Source of the DNA: Verrucomicrobiota bacterium
Lineage (GTDB): Bacteria; Verrucomicrobiota; Verrucomicrobiia; Opitutales; Opitutaceae
Assembly (NCBI GenBank): GCA_028293545.1
Contig: JAQGOP010000053.1
Coordinates: 1 to 64,000, forward strand
Direction: 5' to 3'
Length of the DNA stretch: 64,000 nucleotides
The position numbers and the translations under genes were made by a program. Of the stretch, positions 22,329-32,012 are shown one piece after another. Numbering within the stretch: the stretch's first letter is position 1; each line of letters opens with the position of its first letter. The notes below the pieces were generated by a model. That model did not search any database. It saw only the letters and a program-made list of their open reading frames with translations, and was not told the origin of the DNA.

Positions 22329-22395
22329 TGAGCGCGCTTATAAGCGCGCTGAAACCCCGAGCCGGAGCCCCTGAAACTTGCGCTTTTTTGCGGCC
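22329..22395. repeat. Right 67-bp inverted repeat of the GxxExxY cassette
   Basis: tgagcgcgcttataagcgcgctgaaaccccgagccggagcccctgaaacttgcgcttttttgcggcc. Confidence 0.93.
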
Positions 22396-22414
22396 AATCC
22401 TCCGCTCCGGTCGG

Positions 22415-23275
22415 CTATTTCAGTTTCGCCAAGGCGGCCTTGGCTTGCGTGAAACCTGGGTCGAGGTTCAGGGCGGATTCGTAGGCGGTGCGTGCGGCGG
22501 CGGGGTCGCCGCGTTTTTCGGCGAGGTTCCCGAGGCGCCATTGCACCGCGGCGTGGCTGGGGTCGCCTTTGCCGGGAGTGAGTTCGAGGCAGCGCTTCAA
22601 TGCCTTCTCGCCTTCCGCGAGATGCAGGCCGGATTGCGCGGCGGTGCGGCCGAGGGAGTAGTGCGCGAGGTAATTGTCCGGCGAAGCCTCGAGCACTTCA
22701 TTGAACAGGCCGAATGCCTCCTCGTACTTGTGCTCCACGATGTAGAGTTGGGCGAGGACGCTGGCGCCCATGAGCGGATCGCGCTTCCGGATTTCCTCCG
22801 CCTGCGCGTAGGCCTTCGGCATGCCGCCGCCGACGAATGACGGCGCGGCGCGATAGTAGGAAACCAAGCCGTTGCGCGCGGCGAGATTGTTGGGGTCGAG
22901 CTCGATCGACTTCTCCAGCGCGGCTTGGCATTTTTTCGCCCAGCTCATCTTGGCAAGCATGCCGGCCTTGTTCGCCGCGGTGCCGTAAGCTTCCCCGAGC
23001 GACGCGAAATATTCCGAACTGGCCGGATTGAGCGCAACGGCCGCCTCGAGTTGTTTCACCGCTTCGTCGTTGTCGTTGCGGCGGTCGGCGATGGTGCCGA
23101 GATAGTAGTGAGCCTCGGCGTCGCGCGGATTTTCGGCGGCGATTTTTTCAAATGCGATGCGCGCCTCGGGGAATTGCTTCGCCTTGTAAAGCGCGATGGC
23201 GGTTTCGCGGGGAGCCTCGGCATTCGACGCCAGCGCGAGCGTCGCGAAGAGAAAACCCAGGACAAAGGAGCGCAT
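22415..23275 (-). CDS. Tetratricopeptide repeat protein
   Basis: Repeated TPR motifs (NPRDAEAHYYLGTIADRRNDNDEAVKQLEAAVALNPASSEYFASLGEAYG). Confidence 0.88.
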   Translation of the reverse strand: MRSFVLGFLFATLALASNAEAPRETAIALYKAKQFPEARIAFEKIAAENPRDAEAHYYLGTIADRRNDNDEAVKQLEAAVALNPASSEYFASLGEAYGTAANKAGMLAKMSWAKKCQAALEKSIELDPNNLAARNGLVSYYRAAPSFVGGGMPKAYAQAEEIRKRDPLMGASVLAQLYIVEHKYEEAFGLFNEVLEASPDNYLAHYSLGRTAAQSGLHLAEGEKALKRCLELTPGKGDPSHAAVQWRLGNLAEKRGDPAAARTAYESALNLDPGFTQAKAALAKLK

Positions 23276-23322
23276 CGCGATAGGGCGGTCGGATCGGATG
23301 CTCGTGGGGGCGGCGCTAAACG

Positions 23323-24669
23323 TCAGTGCGCGTTCACCGTCATCACATGGATCGCATGCTTGGCCGGCTGGCCTTGGGCGTCTTCGAAATCCGCCCAGCC
23401 GCTCCTGGTCACCACCATGATCCAGCCATCGACCATCGTGAACTGCGCGAGGTCCGCGAAATTCTCCTGGCCGCTGGCCAGCACGTCGGTTTTCAAGACG
23501 CGGTCGAAGGTGGGCGCGAACTTGAGGCGGACGATGCGCTCGGGATTCACGCCGTTTTGCACGGCGAATAAAGTGTCGCCTTCCACCATGAAGCCATCGA
23601 GGCCGAGGAAGGTGGTGCGCGGCGGCGGCGGGACCGGCGTGATCTGTTTCGACTTCAGGTCGATCACGGAAATCCCGTTCGGATAATCGGTGACGACGAG
23701 CTTCGTGCGATTCGCGAGAAACCCGATTCCCTGCAGCGATTTGAAATCGTTGGACTCGATGAATTTCTCGAGCTGGGCCTGGCCGGGCGAGAGCCGCCAG
23801 ATGATCGGGGCGACGCTATCGGTGACGTAGATCGTGCCGTCGGGCGCGGCGATGAAGTCACCGAGGCAATGATCGCGACCGTCGACCGGCAGCGGGTAAC
23901 GGCGGATGACCTTCCCACTGGCGAGTTGGAGCGAAACGAGTTCGGACCGGCCCTTGAGCTCCGCGGTGTAGCCCTCCATTTCCGGGCGCGCCGACGTGCT
24001 GGCCCAGAGGAGGCCGTGGGGTTCGTCGGCGAGAAGTTTAAAGACGCCCAGGAGCTGGGTGTCGGGCGCGGTGAATCGCTTGATGGTGCCGTCGGGGAGG
24101 CTCCGCCAGATGCAGTGTTCATGGACGTCGCTGAGCAGGTAATCCTGCGTGGTGGTGCGGTAGGCGATGCCCTCGATGATGCCCGTGCGGTCATTGAGGT
24201 CGAAAAGCGGACCCGCCGCGCCCCGCGGCCGGCTGTTCTTGTGCATCGAAACCCGAATGCCCTTGAACGGCGGAAGTTTCCTCAGCGGGGCGAGGTCGGT
24301 GCCTTCCTCGAGCGGCATGACGACGCCAAGGGCGATCAGGCGGCGGAGGGCATCGAAAGCCTCGGCGGTCCGACCCATGAGCGCGTAGGCGCCGGCGAGG
24401 TCATAAAGATAGCGCGGCGAATCCGGGCGCAGCCTCAACGCCCCCTGGGTGGCGGCGAGGTAGGCGGGATAATCGTGGCGGTCGTGCGCCGCGGCAGCCT
24501 CGCGGCGAAAATCGAGATGGCTATTCGGGGCCGGCGGCGGCGGGGGCAAATCGACCGGCACGATCGGGGTCGTGGCGACCGGGGGCTTGGGTTTGGCAGG
24601 CGCGGGTGGTGGGCGCGTGGCGCAACCGGCAACAACGAGCAGCAAGAGTACGGCGAGCGCGCGAGTCAT
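23323..24669 (-). CDS. Lipoprotein with TPR segment and SMP-30/NHL-like beta-propeller
   Basis: Lipobox VVAGCA; DDYLLSDVHEHCIWRSLPDGTIKRF, GDFIAAPDGTIYVTDSVAPIIWRLSPG. Confidence 0.75.
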   Translation of the reverse strand: MTRALAVLLLLVVAGCATRPPPAPAKPKPPVATTPIVPVDLPPPPPAPNSHLDFRREAAAAHDRHDYPAYLAATQGALRLRPDSPRYLYDLAGAYALMGRTAEAFDALRRLIALGVVMPLEEGTDLAPLRKLPPFKGIRVSMHKNSRPRGAAGPLFDLNDRTGIIEGIAYRTTTQDYLLSDVHEHCIWRSLPDGTIKRFTAPDTQLLGVFKLLADEPHGLLWASTSARPEMEGYTAELKGRSELVSLQLASGKVIRRYPLPVDGRDHCLGDFIAAPDGTIYVTDSVAPIIWRLSPGQAQLEKFIESNDFKSLQGIGFLANRTKLVVTDYPNGISVIDLKSKQITPVPPPPRTTFLGLDGFMVEGDTLFAVQNGVNPERIVRLKFAPTFDRVLKTDVLASGQENFADLAQFTMVDGWIMVVTRSGWADFEDAQGQPAKHAIHVMTVNAH

Positions 24670-25880
24670 TCGTAACGTAAAGCGTCTATGGGGTCGAGCA
24701 TCGAGGCTTTTCGGGCGGGGTAGTAACCGAATACCATCCCGACGGCGGCGCTAAAGAAAAAAGCGACGACGACCGCAGTGGTTGAAACCAAGGTCGGCCA
24801 GTTATTGAGATGGGAAAGCAGTTCCGACGCGCCGATTCCAAGCAGGATGCCGAGACTGCCGCCCAGGGCGCTGAGCACGATCGATTCCGTTAGAAATTGA
24901 AGTTGGATCTCGCGGCCGTGCGCGCCGACGGCGAGGCGGATGCCGATCTCGCGGGTGCGCTCGGTCACTGACACCAGCATGATGTTCATGATGCCGATGC
25001 CGCCAACGATCAATGAAACGCCCGCGATCGCGCCCAGCAGGAGCGTCATCGTGTCCGAGGTCGCGGTCGCGGCCTGCGCGATCTCGACCTGGCTGCGCAC
25101 CGTGAAATCGTCGGTCGATTCCGAGGTGCGGTGGCGCTGCCGGAGCAGGCCCGCGATGTCATTCTGGGCGATGGCCAGCGTGTCGGCGGAGGTGGCCTGC
25201 ACGCTGATGGAACGCAGCATGGTCTGCTTCGCCACGCGCTTCATCGCACTCGTGTAAGGCACGATGACCAGGTCGTCCTGGTCCGCGCCTTGCACGGAAA
25301 GGCCCTTCGCCGCGAGCAGCCCGACGACCTTGAACGGCTGCGCCTTGATCCGCAGCGTTTGCCCGATCGGCGAGCCGTCGGGAAAGAGCTGGTTGGCGAT
25401 CGTCTGGCCGATGATGCAGACCTTGGCCACGCTGCGCACGTCCGCCTCGCTGAACATCAGGCCGTCCGCGAGCGGCCACGCGCGGATGTCGAGGTACTCC
25501 GCGCTTTCGCCGAGGACCTGGGTCGACCAGTTGAGGCCGTTCGCGAGCACCTGTGCGCCCGTGCGCACCTCGGGGCTGACCGCGCCGACGGTGGTTACTT
25601 CGCGCTTGATCGCCTCCGCATCCTCGACCGTGAGCGTGCCCGCGCCGAACGCGCCGGAGCGTGCGCCGCCCTGGCTGAAGCTGCCGGAAAAAACGAGCAG
25701 GACGTTCTCGCCGAGCGAGGCGATCTGCGCCTCGACCATCGACTTTGCGCCATTGCCGATGCTGACCATCGCGATGACGGCGCCGACCCCGATGATGATG
25801 CCGAGCGCGGTCAGCAGCGAGCGCATCGCATTGCGACGCAGCGCGCGGAAGGAAACGGTGAGAGTGGAGCTGATGCGCAT
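24666..25880 (-). CDS. MacB-like ABC transporter permease
   Basis: ALRRNAMRSLLTALGIIIGVGAVIAMVSIGNGAK; GGIGIMNIMLVSVTERTREIGIRLAVGA. Confidence 0.95.
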   Translation of the reverse strand: MRISSTLTVSFRALRRNAMRSLLTALGIIIGVGAVIAMVSIGNGAKSMVEAQIASLGENVLLVFSGSFSQGGARSGAFGAGTLTVEDAEAIKREVTTVGAVSPEVRTGAQVLANGLNWSTQVLGESAEYLDIRAWPLADGLMFSEADVRSVAKVCIIGQTIANQLFPDGSPIGQTLRIKAQPFKVVGLLAAKGLSVQGADQDDLVIVPYTSAMKRVAKQTMLRSISVQATSADTLAIAQNDIAGLLRQRHRTSESTDDFTVRSQVEIAQAATATSDTMTLLLGAIAGVSLIVGGIGIMNIMLVSVTERTREIGIRLAVGAHGREIQLQFLTESIVLSALGGSLGILLGIGASELLSHLNNWPTLVSTTAVVVAFFFSAAVGMVFGYYPARKASMLDPIDALRYE

Positions 25881-25910
25881 GGGAGGAAATTCGACGCAGT
25901 TACCGAAGGG

Positions 25911-26000
25911 GTTTTAAAGCCGCGAATGAGCGCGAATGGACGCGCATTCCGGGGATCGAACGTTCGGGTCTATTCGTGTCCATTCGTGGTTAAAGTTTTT
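25911..26000. repeat. Inverted pair of family-B repeats (AACCGCGAATGNACGCGAAT type)
   Basis: gttttaaagccgcgaatgagcgcgaatggacgcgcattcc ... tctattcgtgtccattcgtggttaaagttttt. Confidence 0.8.
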
Positions 26001-26035
26001 GGCCTGGCTGTGGGTGCTTCCTTCGAATTTCCCCT

Positions 26036-26797
26036 TTACTCCGTGAGCTTGGCCGCCGTCTCCGCTTCCTTCAGCTTGTTCATCTCGACCTCGGCGATCG
26101 AGCGATCGGGGACCTGGATATCGGATACGACGCGGCCGTCGCGCATGATCAGGTTGCGCTTGCAGAAATGCGCGATGTCGAGCTCGTGCGTCACCATCAC
26201 GATGGTGATGCCCTGGTCGTTTAACTTCTGGAAGACACCCATCACCTCGACGGACGTCTTGCTGTCGAGGTTGCCGGTGGGTTCGTCGGCGAGCAGGACC
26301 TGCGGCTGGTTCACGAGGGCGCGCGCGATGGCGACGCGCTGCTGCTGGCCGCCGGACAGCTGGCTCGGAAAGTGATCGGCGCGTTGGGCGAGGCCGACGA
26401 TCTCGAGGCAATGCATCGCGCGGTCGTGCATCTCCGAGGCCGAGACGCGGCGGTTGCCGTAGAGCATGGGAAGTTCGACGTTCTCGCGCGCGGTGGTGCG
26501 CGAGAGGAGGTTGAAACCTTGGAAGACGAAGCCGAGCTTCGCGTTGCGCAGGTCGGCGAGCTCGTTGCGGCCCAGGGCCGAGACATCGACGCCGTCGAGC
26601 AGGTAACGCCCCTTGCTCGGGCGATCGAGGCACCCGAGGGTATTCATGAGCGTGGATTTGCCGGAGCCGCTGGCGCCCATAATGGCCATGAATTCCCCTT
26701 TCTCCAGTTGCAGGTTCACGCCGCGGACGGCGTGCACCTGCACTTCGCCGGAATCGTAAATTTTGTGGATGTCCTCGAGTTGGACGACAGCAGGCAT
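26036..26797 (-). CDS. MacB/LolD-type ABC transporter ATP-binding protein
   Basis: MGASGSGKSTLMNTLGCLDRPSKG, LSGGQQQRVAIARALVNQPQVLLADEPTGNLDS. Confidence 0.95.
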   Translation of the reverse strand: MPAVVQLEDIHKIYDSGEVQVHAVRGVNLQLEKGEFMAIMGASGSGKSTLMNTLGCLDRPSKGRYLLDGVDVSALGRNELADLRNAKLGFVFQGFNLLSRTTARENVELPMLYGNRRVSASEMHDRAMHCLEIVGLAQRADHFPSQLSGGQQQRVAIARALVNQPQVLLADEPTGNLDSKTSVEVMGVFQKLNDQGITIVMVTHELDIAHFCKRNLIMRDGRVVSDIQVPDRSIAEVEMNKLKEAETAAKLTE

Positions 26798-26858
26798 GAT
26801 GGTGGGGGAGGGACGTCGCGTCCCAGGGCGGGCGCTTCGTGAGCGAAAACTGCGACGC

Positions 26859-28268
26859 TTAGAAACCGCGGCGTCCGCCTTGGTTGCTTTGGCCGCCGAA
26901 CGGATTGGTCGCCGGGGCCGAGCCCTTGGCGCCCGGAATCACGGCGGAAGTGATCACCGGATCGCCTTCGTTCAAGCCCTCGATGGCCTCGGTGGCGGTG
27001 CCGTCGCTGATCCCGAGTTTCACGGTGACCGGCTCGGGATGCGCGTCGGTGCCGACGCCTCTCAAGAGATAGAGGGTCCGCGTGACCGGCGCATTGGTGT
27101 CGCCGCTGCGTCCGCCAAAGCGGCCGGCGGGAAGTTCGATGCCGCGTTCCTTGGCCAACTCCTGAATGCGGGCGGTGACCTCGGGCGAGGGCGGGCCGTT
27201 GCCGCGGACGAAGCCGGCGTCGCGCATGAGGTCCTGCATTTTTTGGCGACGTTCCTCATCCGTCAGCGGTTTCGCGGCGGGCTTGGCCGCCGCGGCGGTG
27301 GCGGACTTCGGATCCGGCGCCGGTTTGGGCGGGAGCAGCGATTCCGGAATGCGCGTGCGGAGCGCACCGTTCGGCACTTTCAAGACCCCGGAGTGATTGG
27401 CGACGATGATCGAAACGCTGGCCGTCATGCCCGGCTTGAGCTTCAGGTCGGGATTCGGCACGTCGATCATGGTGTCGTAGACAACGACGTTCTGCGTGGT
27501 TTTCGGGGAATTGCGGATCTGCGAAACGACGCCATGAAACTGGCGATTCGGATAGGCATCGACCGTGAACGTCACGTGTTGCTTTTCCTGGATGTTGCCG
27601 ATGTCGGCCTCGGAAATCGCGGCGTCGATCTGCATGGTCCGAAGGTCGTTCGCGATCTGGAAAAGGACGGGCGCGCTGAGGCTGGCGGCGACGGTGTTGC
27701 CGACGTCGACGCTGCGCAGGATCACGCTGCCGTCGATGGGGGAGTGGATGGTGCACCGGGTGAGATTCACCTGGGCCGTGTCATGGGCGGCGCTTTGGAT
27801 TTGGACCTGGGCCTCGGCCTGAGCGAGCTGGGCAATGGCGGTGTCGAGGTCGCTCTGCGGGATCAGTTTTTGATCGAAGAGGTTCTTCGAGCGATCGGCG
27901 TTCGCCTTCATCAACGCGAAGTTGGCCTCCGCGTTGGCGAGCTGGCCGGCGGCTTGTTTGAGCGCGGTCTGATAATTGGACGGGTCGATTTCCGCGAGGA
28001 CCTGGTCTTTTTTCACCGGCGAATTCCAGTCCACGTAAAGCTTGGCGATGTTGCCCGAGATCTGGCTGCTGACGTCGACGGTGGTGACGGCCTGAAGGGT
28101 GCCGGTGGCGGTGACCGACTGGGTGAGCTCGCCGCGCGTGACGGGTGCGCTGGTGTATTCGGCGGGCTTTTCGGAGTTGGCTTTCCAGAAATACCATCCG
28201 GCGCCGCCGGCCGCGACGAGGATGACCAGGAAAACAATTAGGCCGCTGTGACTTTTCGATGACGCCAT
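26859..28268 (-). CDS. MacA-like periplasmic adaptor (HlyD/RND MFP)
   Basis: VTRGELTQSVTATGTLQAVTTVDVSSQISGNIAKLYVDWNSPVKKDQVLAEID; biotinyl-lipoyl and beta-barrel segments. Confidence 0.93.
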   Translation of the reverse strand: MASSKSHSGLIVFLVILVAAGGAGWYFWKANSEKPAEYTSAPVTRGELTQSVTATGTLQAVTTVDVSSQISGNIAKLYVDWNSPVKKDQVLAEIDPSNYQTALKQAAGQLANAEANFALMKANADRSKNLFDQKLIPQSDLDTAIAQLAQAEAQVQIQSAAHDTAQVNLTRCTIHSPIDGSVILRSVDVGNTVAASLSAPVLFQIANDLRTMQIDAAISEADIGNIQEKQHVTFTVDAYPNRQFHGVVSQIRNSPKTTQNVVVYDTMIDVPNPDLKLKPGMTASVSIIVANHSGVLKVPNGALRTRIPESLLPPKPAPDPKSATAAAAKPAAKPLTDEERRQKMQDLMRDAGFVRGNGPPSPEVTARIQELAKERGIELPAGRFGGRSGDTNAPVTRTLYLLRGVGTDAHPEPVTVKLGISDGTATEAIEGLNEGDPVITSAVIPGAKGSAPATNPFGGQSNQGGRRGF

Positions 28269-28556
28269 GAGATTTTAGGAGGAAAGATTCGACGCTGGCC
28301 CGGGCAACCCAATCGGCGGCTTGCCGCCAAGGCCCCGGCACGAACGTGGGAGCAATGACGCGAAGCAGGTTAATTGGTTACGTCAATGGCCCTCCGGTTC
28401 CACGAAGCGGCGCGGGCGGCCTCCGGAAGTTGAAACCGATCGGTTGAAAGTTGAAGAAACCATGGACTACCGGGTCGGCGACCGAGCCCTTTCAACTTTT
28501 GGCTTTCAACGAAACGCCCTGCGAGCAGCCGGTGGAGGCGGGCGATCTGCGCTCCT

Positions 28557-29033
28557 TCAGGAATACGCTTTTTTCAGGGCGGCGGCGACGTTGGGCGGGA
28601 CGAAGTGGGCGATGTCGCCGCCGTAGCGCGCGACCTGTTTCACCAAGGAAGAACTGGTGTAGCTGAACTGTTCGTTCGGCATGACGAAGATGGTTTCAAC
28701 CTTGGGCTGCAGGTGGCGGTTCATCAGGGCCATGTTGAACTCGAATTCAAAATCGGAGAGCGCGCGCAGGCCGCGGATGATCGCATCGGCCTTTTGTTCG
28801 ACGCAGAACTCGACGAGGAGGCCGTTGAACGGGGTGATCGTGACGTTGGGAAATTTCTGGAGGTTGGGCCGCAGCATCTCGAGGCGCTGCTCGACGCTGA
28901 ACAACGGCGCCTTACCGGGATTGTCGGCGACGGCCACCGTGACGCGGTCGAAGAGCTTCGCCGCGCGACCCAGCACGTCGAGGTGGCCGTAAGTGATGGG
29001 GTCGAATGTCCCGGGATAGATGCAGTGGCGCAT
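28557..29033 (-). CDS. coaD: Phosphopantetheine adenylyltransferase
   Basis: CIYPGTFDPITYGHLDVLGRAAKLFDRVTVAVADNPGK; IIRGLRALSDFEFEFNMALMNR. Confidence 0.97.
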   Translation of the reverse strand: MRHCIYPGTFDPITYGHLDVLGRAAKLFDRVTVAVADNPGKAPLFSVEQRLEMLRPNLQKFPNVTITPFNGLLVEFCVEQKADAIIRGLRALSDFEFEFNMALMNRHLQPKVETIFVMPNEQFSYTSSSLVKQVARYGGDIAHFVPPNVAAALKKAYS

Positions 29034-29094
29034 GGCGAGCGACCGGATGAATGCAGAAACCCATGGGCTGGGCCATCAGGAAAAAGGGCGAACC

Positions 29095-29236
29095 ATTTTT
29101 AACCGCGGATGCACGCGAACGGACGCGAATCCAGAATCGGATCCCGTTTGGAACCGAACCCGGGATTCAAGCCGTTCCGAAGCTCAGGACCATCGCTCGG
29201 ATTCGCGTTCATTGGCGTCCATTCGCGGTTAAAAAT
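29095..29236. repeat. Inverted pair of family-B repeats (38 bp arms, 33/38 identical)
   Basis: atttttaaccgcggatgcacgcgaacggacgcgaatcc (29095-29132) vs ggattcgcgttcattggcgtccattcgcggttaaaaat (29199-29236). Confidence 0.93.
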
Positions 29237-29313
29237 TCCGAGGAAAGCGCTTTTCTAATGTGCCTGCATGATTGGCTTGCGAAACGGGGCGCGAACCCAA
29301 GCGTCGGTTGGGA

Positions 29314-29907
29314 ATGAACCTGCCCAACGTCATCACGCTCTCCCGCGTACCGCTCATGTGCGCGATCGTGGGCTTGATGTACTGCGATTGGCTCGGGGCA
29401 CCGTCGCTCGCCTTCTGGCTCTTCATCGCGTGCGCGATCGGTGACGGCCTCGATGGCTACATCGCGCGGAAACGCGGGATCGTCTCCACGTTTGGAAAAC
29501 TCATGGATGCGCTGACCGACAAGATCATGGTGATCGGCCTCGTGATCGCGTTCGTCGAGAAGCATGAGATCCCGGTGGCGCTCGCGCTCATCACGATGAT
29601 GCGCGAGTTCCTCATCACGGGGATGCGCATGGTGGCGGCGTCGAAGGGCGTGATCGTTTCCGCCGACGGCGGCGGGAAGACGAAGACCGTCACGCAACTG
29701 ATCGCGCTGGGATTTCTCCTCGGTGCGCCGATGGTCGCGCGGGACTGGGCGTATTTTGTCCCGACCGTCGACCTGAGCGTGTTCGTCGAGTACGTCCACA
29801 AGATCGGCCTGGTGATCTTCATCGTCGGTACATTTTTCGCGGTGTGGTCGGGCTGGCGTTATGTGGTCCAATACAAGGACGTGGTGTTTACGGACGCCGA
29901 CAAATGA
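29314..29907 (+). CDS. pgsA: CDP-diacylglycerol--glycerol-3-phosphate 3-phosphatidyltransferase
   Basis: MNLPNVITLSRVPLMCAIVGLM; GDGLDGYIARKRGIVSTFGKLMDALTDKI. Confidence 0.95.
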   Translation: MNLPNVITLSRVPLMCAIVGLMYCDWLGAPSLAFWLFIACAIGDGLDGYIARKRGIVSTFGKLMDALTDKIMVIGLVIAFVEKHEIPVALALITMMREFLITGMRMVAASKGVIVSADGGGKTKTVTQLIALGFLLGAPMVARDWAYFVPTVDLSVFVEYVHKIGLVIFIVGTFFAVWSGWRYVVQYKDVVFTDADK

Positions 29908-30431
29908 AACTGCAGCAGCCGATCTGGCCGCGGTTTTTGCCGACGCGGACGGTGCTGACGCTGGCGACGCTGGGGCCGATCGGTCGAAAGCTGCCTGCGC
30001 CCGGGACCTTTGGATCCGTCGCGGGCGTGCTTTATTTCGCCGTCGTTTTCCTCGATCGGCTAGGGCTCGTCGGCGGGTTGGTGGTGAGTGCGATCGGCGC
30101 CTACCTGGCGGTGGCCATTTGCGGCGAAGCGGAATTTCGGCTGGCGCGCAAGGATCCGGGCGAAGTGATCCTCGATGAATTCGTGGCAATCCCGCTTTGT
30201 TTCCTCGGATGGCCGGCATTGGTCGCAGCGGGATTGTTGCCGGCGTGGGCGATCCTGCTGGTGGGCTTCGCGTTGTTTCGGCTTTTCGATATTTTCAAGC
30301 CATTCGGAATCAGCCGGCTCCAGGAGCTGCCCTCCGGTTGGGGCGTGGTCGTCGATGACCTCGCGGCGGCGCTGGCGGCGTGCGGGGTGATGCACGGGGC
30401 GGCGTGGGTGGCACACTGCGCGGCGCGGTAG
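29904..30431 (+). CDS. pgpA: Phosphatidylglycerophosphatase A
   Basis: LPAPGTFGSVAGVLYFAVVF; DPGEVILDEFVAIPLCFLG; ATGA overlap with pgsA. Confidence 0.92.
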   Translation: MKLQQPIWPRFLPTRTVLTLATLGPIGRKLPAPGTFGSVAGVLYFAVVFLDRLGLVGGLVVSAIGAYLAVAICGEAEFRLARKDPGEVILDEFVAIPLCFLGWPALVAAGLLPAWAILLVGFALFRLFDIFKPFGISRLQELPSGWGVVVDDLAAALAACGVMHGAAWVAHCAAR

Positions 30432-30499
30432 ATCGAAAATCGCAGTGCGGGATCGGGCCCACACCCGCGGATTTCCTCACTGCGACCCGGCGAAGCGCG

Positions 30500-31408
30500 T
30501 CACTTTTTCCCCGGCTGCACGGCGAACTCGATTCGCAGGCTGCCGTTCAGTCCGGTTTCGGTGCCGTCGGGGCCGTTCACGAAACGACCGCCGAGCGTAA
30601 GCAACAAGTGCGTGCGGGCGCCGGGGCCGGGTTTTTTCGTGAGCGGGATCAGGATGTCGGGACGCAGGGCGAAGACGTTGTGGTTTTCATCGCTCAACAG
30701 CATGCTCGTGCTCCAGGTGCCGGTGAGCGCGACGCGAAAACGTTTCCAGTCGCGCGTGGCGCCGGTCGAAAAAGTCAGCGCATTGGCGTGCAGCTGGTTG
30801 CGGCCGAAATTCGGGGGCAGTTCCGTGTGGGAAACAAAGTCGGCGCCAATGCTCGCGTAGCCGACCAGGTTGCAGTCGGGGATCAATTTTTCCGACACGG
30901 CAAAATAGGGGCGCACGTGGCGGTGGCCGTCGGTGAGCTCCAGCGGCGGCCGGCTCACCGGAGTTTCAAGGTCCACGCCCGTGCTCCAACCGAGTGGGTG
31001 CAACGGCGCCATCACCTGCTCGTATTTTCCCCCGAAGCGCACCATCGAAAGCCCGTAGCCGGCGGAGTCCTTCAGGCCATGGGTGAAATAACCTTCGACC
31101 TCGGTGTTCAGCTCGAAGTGTTCGTTGACCTTGGCGCGCGCGCCGACGGGAAGCCGGAGATAATCGCGATGAAGAAAATCGCCGAAATGCGGCCGCGCGT
31201 AATACCGGATCGGGAGCGAACCCGTCAGGTCAGGTTCGCCGAAGGGGCTGAAGCTGGGGAGACGGTCGAGCAGATTGCTGATGTCCCAGGACGACGTTGA
31301 GGCGCCGGCGGCATCGCTCTGGGCGCGGACTGGGTTGAGCGCGATCGGAACCAACAAAACCAACCATGCGCCCAAGCGGGGCCAGCGAGAGGTGATGCGG
31401 TCGGGCAT
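30500..31408 (-). CDS. Hypothetical outer-membrane/secreted protein (302 aa)
   Basis: Signal peptide; repetitive amphipathic strands suggest a beta-barrel. Confidence 0.6.
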   Translation of the reverse strand: MPDRITSRWPRLGAWLVLLVPIALNPVRAQSDAAGASTSSWDISNLLDRLPSFSPFGEPDLTGSLPIRYYARPHFGDFLHRDYLRLPVGARAKVNEHFELNTEVEGYFTHGLKDSAGYGLSMVRFGGKYEQVMAPLHPLGWSTGVDLETPVSRPPLELTDGHRHVRPYFAVSEKLIPDCNLVGYASIGADFVSHTELPPNFGRNQLHANALTFSTGATRDWKRFRVALTGTWSTSMLLSDENHNVFALRPDILIPLTKKPGPGARTHLLLTLGGRFVNGPDGTETGLNGSLRIEFAVQPGKK

Positions 31409-31580
31409 GGAGTTTAGGATCGGGCTGGAAGGGTGTCAGCAGGGAGTTTCACGTGCAGTCTTTGGCGGAGAACTTCGACAGACACCACAACGCCGTGAGG
31501 GTTCGAAGCATCGTCGACGATCGAATTCGGGGTGCCCATGCGCTTCGGTTTTGACCCGGGCCCTGGCCCGAGGCGTGCGC

Positions 31581-32012
31581 TCAGGAACCAACCAGCCGGT
31601 GCAGCGCCTGGATGTATCCCGGGAAACCCTGCCCGCTGATCATGGCGACGCAGGCGCCGGCGGTCATGGAGGTCTGACGAAATTTTTCGCGCTTCTTGAT
31701 ATCCGAGATGTGGACTTCGACCGCGGGCTTGGCGGCGGAGGCAAGGGCGTCGCGCAGCGCGATGCTCGTGTGCGAGTAGGCGCCGAAATTCACGATGAAG
31801 GCGTCGACGCCGCGGTCGGTGAGGGCGTGGATGCGGTCGACCAGCGCGCCTTCGTGGGCCGACTGGAAGAAGCTTAGCGTGACGCCCATTTTCTTCGCCT
31901 CGGCGCGGAGCAGCCGCTCGAGGTCCTGCAGCGTGGCCGTGCCATAGATTTCCGGCTGGCGCTTGCCGAGACGGTCGAGGTTGGGGCCATGCAGGACGGC
32001 GATTTTTTTCAT
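31581..32012 (-). CDS. aroQ: 3-dehydroquinate dehydratase, type II
   Basis: MKKIAVLHGPNLDRLGKRQPEIYG; FIVNFGAYSHTSIALRDAL; AVEVHISDIKKREKFRQTS. Confidence 0.96.
   Translation of the reverse strand: MKKIAVLHGPNLDRLGKRQPEIYGTATLQDLERLLRAEAKKMGVTLSFFQSAHEGALVDRIHALTDRGVDAFIVNFGAYSHTSIALRDALASAAKPAVEVHISDIKKREKFRQTSMTAGACVAMISGQGFPGYIQALHRLVGS

Larger units (their letters stand above)
21683..22395. mobile_element. Putative mobile or hairpin cassette: GxxExxY gene between 67-bp inverted repeats (63/67 identical)
   Basis: Inverted repeats at 21683-21749 and 22329-22395 enclosing one visibly AT-richer ORF. Confidence 0.65.
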
